This document shows, in pieces, positions 61,710-64,000 of a stretch of 64,000 bases of DNA. Each line of letters begins with the position of its first letter. The first letter of the stretch is position 1. The translations under genes were made by a program, and so were the position numbers. The DNA is from Saccharopolyspora endophytica (GTDB lineage Bacteria; Actinomycetota; Actinomycetes; Mycobacteriales; Pseudonocardiaceae): contig NZ_JAGPXE010000005.1 of NCBI RefSeq assembly GCF_018070075.1, positions 248,001 through 312,000 on the forward strand. Direction: 5' to 3'. The notes beneath the pieces are model-generated. The model had not been told where the DNA came from. It worked only from the letters and a program-made list of their open reading frames with translations, and made no database searches.

Positions 61710-62156
61710 TCACGAGGCGAGGTGGTCGGCCTCGTCGCGCGCAGCGGCAGAGCGCCTCAGCATCGCCGCGAGGAGGACCGCTGCGATCGGTCCGATGATC
61801 AGGGCGGCGCTGATCGGGAGCGTGAGGGCGTCCAGGGCGATCGCGCACGCGACCATCGCCAGGGGGTAGGCGATGCGCAGGCTCAGCCGCTGCCAGCGGA
61901 AGCGCCACTGCACCTGGTCGGCGCTGAACAGCGCCAGACCGGCGGCGAATCCGAACAGCAGCGGGGCCGACAGCGTCAGCTCGCTCTGCAGCGTCAGCTC
62001 GCGCTGCAACGCCAGCAGGTCGATCAGCGCGGCGACGCCGGTGGCGCTGCCCAAGAAGAGCAAAGGTAGGGAGACCCACGACCGGATCGTGAGTTTCCCC
62101 AGCACAGCGCAGAACAACACGCGCAAATGATGAACGGTGTTCACGGGGTTGTGCAT
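61710..62156 (-). CDS. Four-helix integral membrane protein, unknown function
   Basis: 148 aa from ATG at 62156, chosen because residues before it in the open frame are Arg/Ser-rich and unlikely. Hydrophobic helices: SWVSLPLLFLGSATGVAALI near residue 20, LSAPLLFGFAAGLALFSADQ near 52, IAYPLAMVACAIALDALTLP near 87 and AALIIGPIAAVLLAAMLRRS near 110. There is a direct repeat QRELTLQSELTL between helices 1 and 2. No family recognised. It is divergent from rpmE. Confidence 0.65.
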   Translation of the reverse strand: MHNPVNTVHHLRVLFCAVLGKLTIRSWVSLPLLFLGSATGVAALIDLLALQRELTLQSELTLSAPLLFGFAAGLALFSADQVQWRFRWQRLSLRIAYPLAMVACAIALDALTLPISAALIIGPIAAVLLAAMLRRSAAARDEADHLAS

Positions 62157-62255
62157 CTCGGGTGCGCGGGGTCTCGGCGGGTGGTTGCTCTGCTGCGCCG
62201 GGCGGTCGCACCGGCGCGACGAACGGCTCCGGGAATACTCCTCCGAACACCTGCG

Positions 62256-62286
62256 TTGCAGGTCGCGTGCCGTGGTCTGGCACAAT
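62256..62286 (+). promoter_or_regulatory. Possible promoter of rpmE
   Basis: TTGCAG (62256-62261), a 19-bp spacer and CACAAT (62281-62286). The long spacer makes it tentative. Confidence 0.35.
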
Positions 62287-62364
62287 TGAAGGCTGGTTCC
62301 GGTCCCGGTTCACCACGCTGCGATGGGCGCGTGGACCCGGCGGCCAAGTTGAGAGGAAAAGCCG

Positions 62365-62577
62365 TTGAAGAGTGGCATCCACCCCGAGTACGTGGTGACG
62401 CAGGTCAACTGCGGTTGTGGCAACAGCTTCACCACCCACAGCACCCGCAAGAGCGGTCAGATCACCGTTGAGGTCTGCTCGAACTGCCACCCGTTCTACA
62501 CGGGCAAGCAGAAGATCCTGGACACCGGTGGCCGCGTGGCCCGCTTCGAGGCCCGTTACGGCAAGCGCAAGAAGTAG
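62365..62577 (+). CDS. rpmE: 50S ribosomal protein L31, zinc-binding form
   Basis: 70 aa from TTG at 62365 with GAGAGGA eight bases before. The zinc ligands are present ([10 protein letters not shown] and [11 protein letters not shown]), so this is the C+ form made when zinc is plentiful; the Cys-free paralogue is not in this window. Bridges the ribosomal subunits. A hairpin terminator with a short T run follows. Confidence 0.97.
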   Translation: MKSGIHPEYVVTQVNCGCGNSFTTHSTRKSGQITVEVCSNCHPFYTGKQKILDTGGRVARFEARYGKRKK

Positions 62578-62584
62578 CTGCGCC

Positions 62585-62630
62585 GACGGCGCCCGCTCTC
62601 CGCATCACGCGTGAGGGCGGGCGCCGTCTT
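62585..62630 (+). terminator. Terminator of rpmE
   Basis: GACGGCGCCCGC (62585-62596) pairs with 62617-62628 over a 20-base loop; TTTG follows. Confidence 0.8.
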
Positions 62631-62698
62631 TGCGTCAGGGCCGTCTCGACCGGGGCGGCTTCGTCCCACTTCACAGCCGTCAGGAAAAGGGTCGCCCC

Positions 62699-63766
62699 GT
62701 GGAGACATCGAAGCTCGAAGGTCTGCTGGCCGAGTACGACGATCTGGAGAAGCGGCTGGCCGACCCGAGCGTGCACGTCGACCAGGCGAACGCCCGCAAG
62801 CTCGGCCGCCGCTACGCCGAGCTCACCCCCATCGTGCGCACCTCGCGCGAGCTGGACGAGATCCGCTCCGACCTGGAGACCGCGCAGGAGCTGGCCACCG
62901 AGGACGAGGGGTTCGCCGAGGAGGCCGAGCGGCTCGCCGAGCGCATCCCCGAGCTGGAGGACAAGCTCACCGAGCTGCTGCTGCCGCGCGACCCGCACGA
63001 CGGTTCCGACGTGGTGCTGGAGGTCAAGTCCGGTGAGGGCGGCGAGGAATCCGCGCTGTTCGCCGGCGACCTGCTGCGCATGTACCTGCGCTTCGCCGAG
63101 CGCCGCGGCTGGCGCGCCGAGGTTCTCGACGCCACCGAATCCGATCTCGGCGGCTACAAGGACGCAACCGTCGCGCTCAAGGCCAAGACGGGCGACAACA
63201 GCCCTGACGGCGTGTGGTCGAAGATGAAGTTCGAAGGTGGCGTGCACCGCGTGCAGCGCGTGCCGGTCACCGAGTCCCAGGGGCGTGTGCACACCTCCGC
63301 GGCCGGTGTCCTGGTCTACCCCGAACCCGAAGAGGTCGAGGTCGAGGTCGACGAGAAGGACCTGCGCATCGACGTGTACCGGTCCTCCGGGCCTGGCGGC
63401 CAGAGCGTGAACACCACGGACTCGGCGGTGCGCATCACCCACCTGCCGACGGGCATCGTGGTGTCCTGCCAGAACGAGAAGTCGCAGCTGCAGAACAAGC
63501 TGCGCGCCATCCAGGTGCTCAGGGCCCGGCTGCAGGCGGCGGCCGAGGAAGAGGCCGAGCGCGAGGCGTCGGAGACCCGTCGCAGCCAGGTCCGCACGGT
63601 GGACCGCTCGGAGCGCATCCGCACCTACAACTTCCCGGAGAACCGGATCTCGGACCACCGGGTCAACTACAAGGCGTACAACCTCGACCACGTTCTCGAC
63701 GGCGACCTGGACGCGGTGCTCGACGCGCTGCTCGCTGCCGATCGCAACGAGCGCCTTGCGCTCTAA
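62699..63766 (+). CDS. prfA: Peptide chain release factor 1
   Basis: 355 aa from GTG at 62699 with AGGAAAAGG upstream. Recognises UAA/UAG. Helical domain 1, then the codon-reading PxT motif as [14 protein letters not shown] near residue 185, which marks RF1 rather than RF2. The GGQ loop is [20 protein letters not shown] near 224. The Gln of GGQ is normally methylated by PrmC, whose gene follows. The stop TAA forms part of the prmC -10. Confidence 0.97.
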   Translation: METSKLEGLLAEYDDLEKRLADPSVHVDQANARKLGRRYAELTPIVRTSRELDEIRSDLETAQELATEDEGFAEEAERLAERIPELEDKLTELLLPRDPHDGSDVVLEVKSGEGGEESALFAGDLLRMYLRFAERRGWRAEVLDATESDLGGYKDATVALKAKTGDNSPDGVWSKMKFEGGVHRVQRVPVTESQGRVHTSAAGVLVYPEPEEVEVEVDEKDLRIDVYRSSGPGGQSVNTTDSAVRITHLPTGIVVSCQNEKSQLQNKLRAIQVLRARLQAAAEEEAEREASETRRSQVRTVDRSERIRTYNFPENRISDHRVNYKAYNLDHVLDGDLDAVLDALLAADRNERLAL

Positions 63767-63769
63767 GCT
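63764..63769 (+). promoter_or_regulatory. -10 box of a possible leaderless prmC promoter within the prfA stop
   Basis: TAAGCT includes the prfA stop codon and ends 7 bases before the prmC GTG. The -35 region is poor. Confidence 0.4.
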
Positions 63770-63776
63770 GACCGAC

Positions 63777-64000
63777 GTGACCCGACAGCCACTGCGCTTG
63801 GCAATCCTGGAGGCCGAGCGCACTCTCGCGGCGGCGGGCGTGGGTAGTCCACGCGCCGACGCCGAGCTTCTCGCCGCGCATCTGCTCGGCGTCGAGCGCA
63901 CCAAGCTCATGATGGTTCCCCTGGTCGACCCGCCGGTCGTGGAGGCTCTGCAGGAACTGGTGGGCCAGCGCGCCGCCCGCGTCCCGCTGCAGCACCTGAC
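63777..64000 (+). CDS. prmC: Release-factor glutamine methyltransferase, 3' part beyond window
   Basis: 74 residues of the N-terminal helical domain are visible from GTG at 63777 (TRQPLRLAILEAERTLAAAG, SPRADAELLAAHLLGVERTK, QELVGQRAARVPLQHLT). It methylates Gln in the GGQ motif of RF1 and RF2. The SAM-binding NPPY motif lies outside the window. It is only 10 bp after prfA. Confidence 0.92.
   Translation, partial: MTRQPLRLAILEAERTLAAAGVGSPRADAELLAAHLLGVERTKLMMVPLVDPPVVEALQELVGQRAARVPLQHL

Noticed and set aside
1..64000. CRISPR array, insertion sequence, prophage, rRNA operon or secondary-metabolite cluster
   Set aside because: No regularly spaced direct repeats, transposase, integrase, rRNA or PKS/NRPS sequence was seen on either strand.

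Overview
The window looks like the chromosome of a high-GC Gram-positive actinomycete, most likely a Pseudonocardiales member such as Saccharopolyspora (inference). The grounds are the strong G/C bias at third codon positions, frequent GTG/TTG starts, the gene order argS-lysA-hom-thrC-thrB-rho-rpmE-prfA-prmC, a CvnABCD-type 'conservon' (sensor kinase, roadblock, DUF742, GTPase) and leaderless promoters. There is no insertion sequence, prophage, CRISPR array or secondary-metabolite cluster. It is mostly core and catabolic chromosome.

Layout. 0-13.4 kb is acyl-CoA and small-acid catabolism: a truncated acyl-CoA synthetase-like gene with an abnormal P-loop, a MerR regulator, an alpha-methylacyl-CoA racemase, an acyl-CoA dehydrogenase, a phosphodiesterase/pyrophosphatase-like protein, the glcDEF glycolate dehydrogenase operon, and fadA-fadB for beta-oxidation. 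The MerR/racemase promoter and the fadAB promoter carry matching inverted repeats (TGTNACA-N7-TGTNACA) in their spacer regions, which suggests one MerR regulon. 13.4-21.5 kb holds two secreted proteins, a TetR/flavin-monooxygenase pair, a Lys/Ala/Pro-rich protein, an M14 carboxypeptidase, an MFS transporter, a leaderless membrane protein and a small protein with an Asn/Gly/Val-rich, amyloid-signalling-like tail. 21.8-28.7 kb holds a bifunctional penicillin-binding protein, a CPBP protease, a class-C-type serine hydrolase, an ArfB-like ribosome-rescue factor, a patatin-like lipase and a solo AbiEi-like protein. 28.9-33.7 kb is the cvnABCD operon. 34.5-37.4 kb holds a DUF485/acetate-type symporter pair and a GntR/FCD regulator.

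37.4-46.0 kb is a complete phenylacetate catabolic locus: paaI-paaK-paaR runs leftward and paaZ-A-B-C-D-E runs rightward, with two PaaR-operator-like palindromes in the shared intergenic region. PaaK activates phenylacetate, PaaABC(D)E epoxidises the CoA ester, PaaZ opens and oxidises the ring, and the products enter beta-oxidation, for which fadAB lies in the same window. 46.3-52 kb holds a broken ORF with one in-frame TGA, a BetT-like choline transporter, tRNA-Arg(CCG), a cation-diffusion facilitator and a DUF3105-DUF305 pair. 52.3-64 kb is housekeeping: argS, the lysA-hom-thrC-thrB operon, rho with a leader of about 570 nt, rpmE, prfA and the start of prmC.

The most unusual global feature is a dispersed short repeat with core GGGAACCTTCC. 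It occurs about 20 times, almost always between genes, sometimes starting at a stop codon and sometimes paired head-to-head to make long hairpins. I do not recognise it as a named element.
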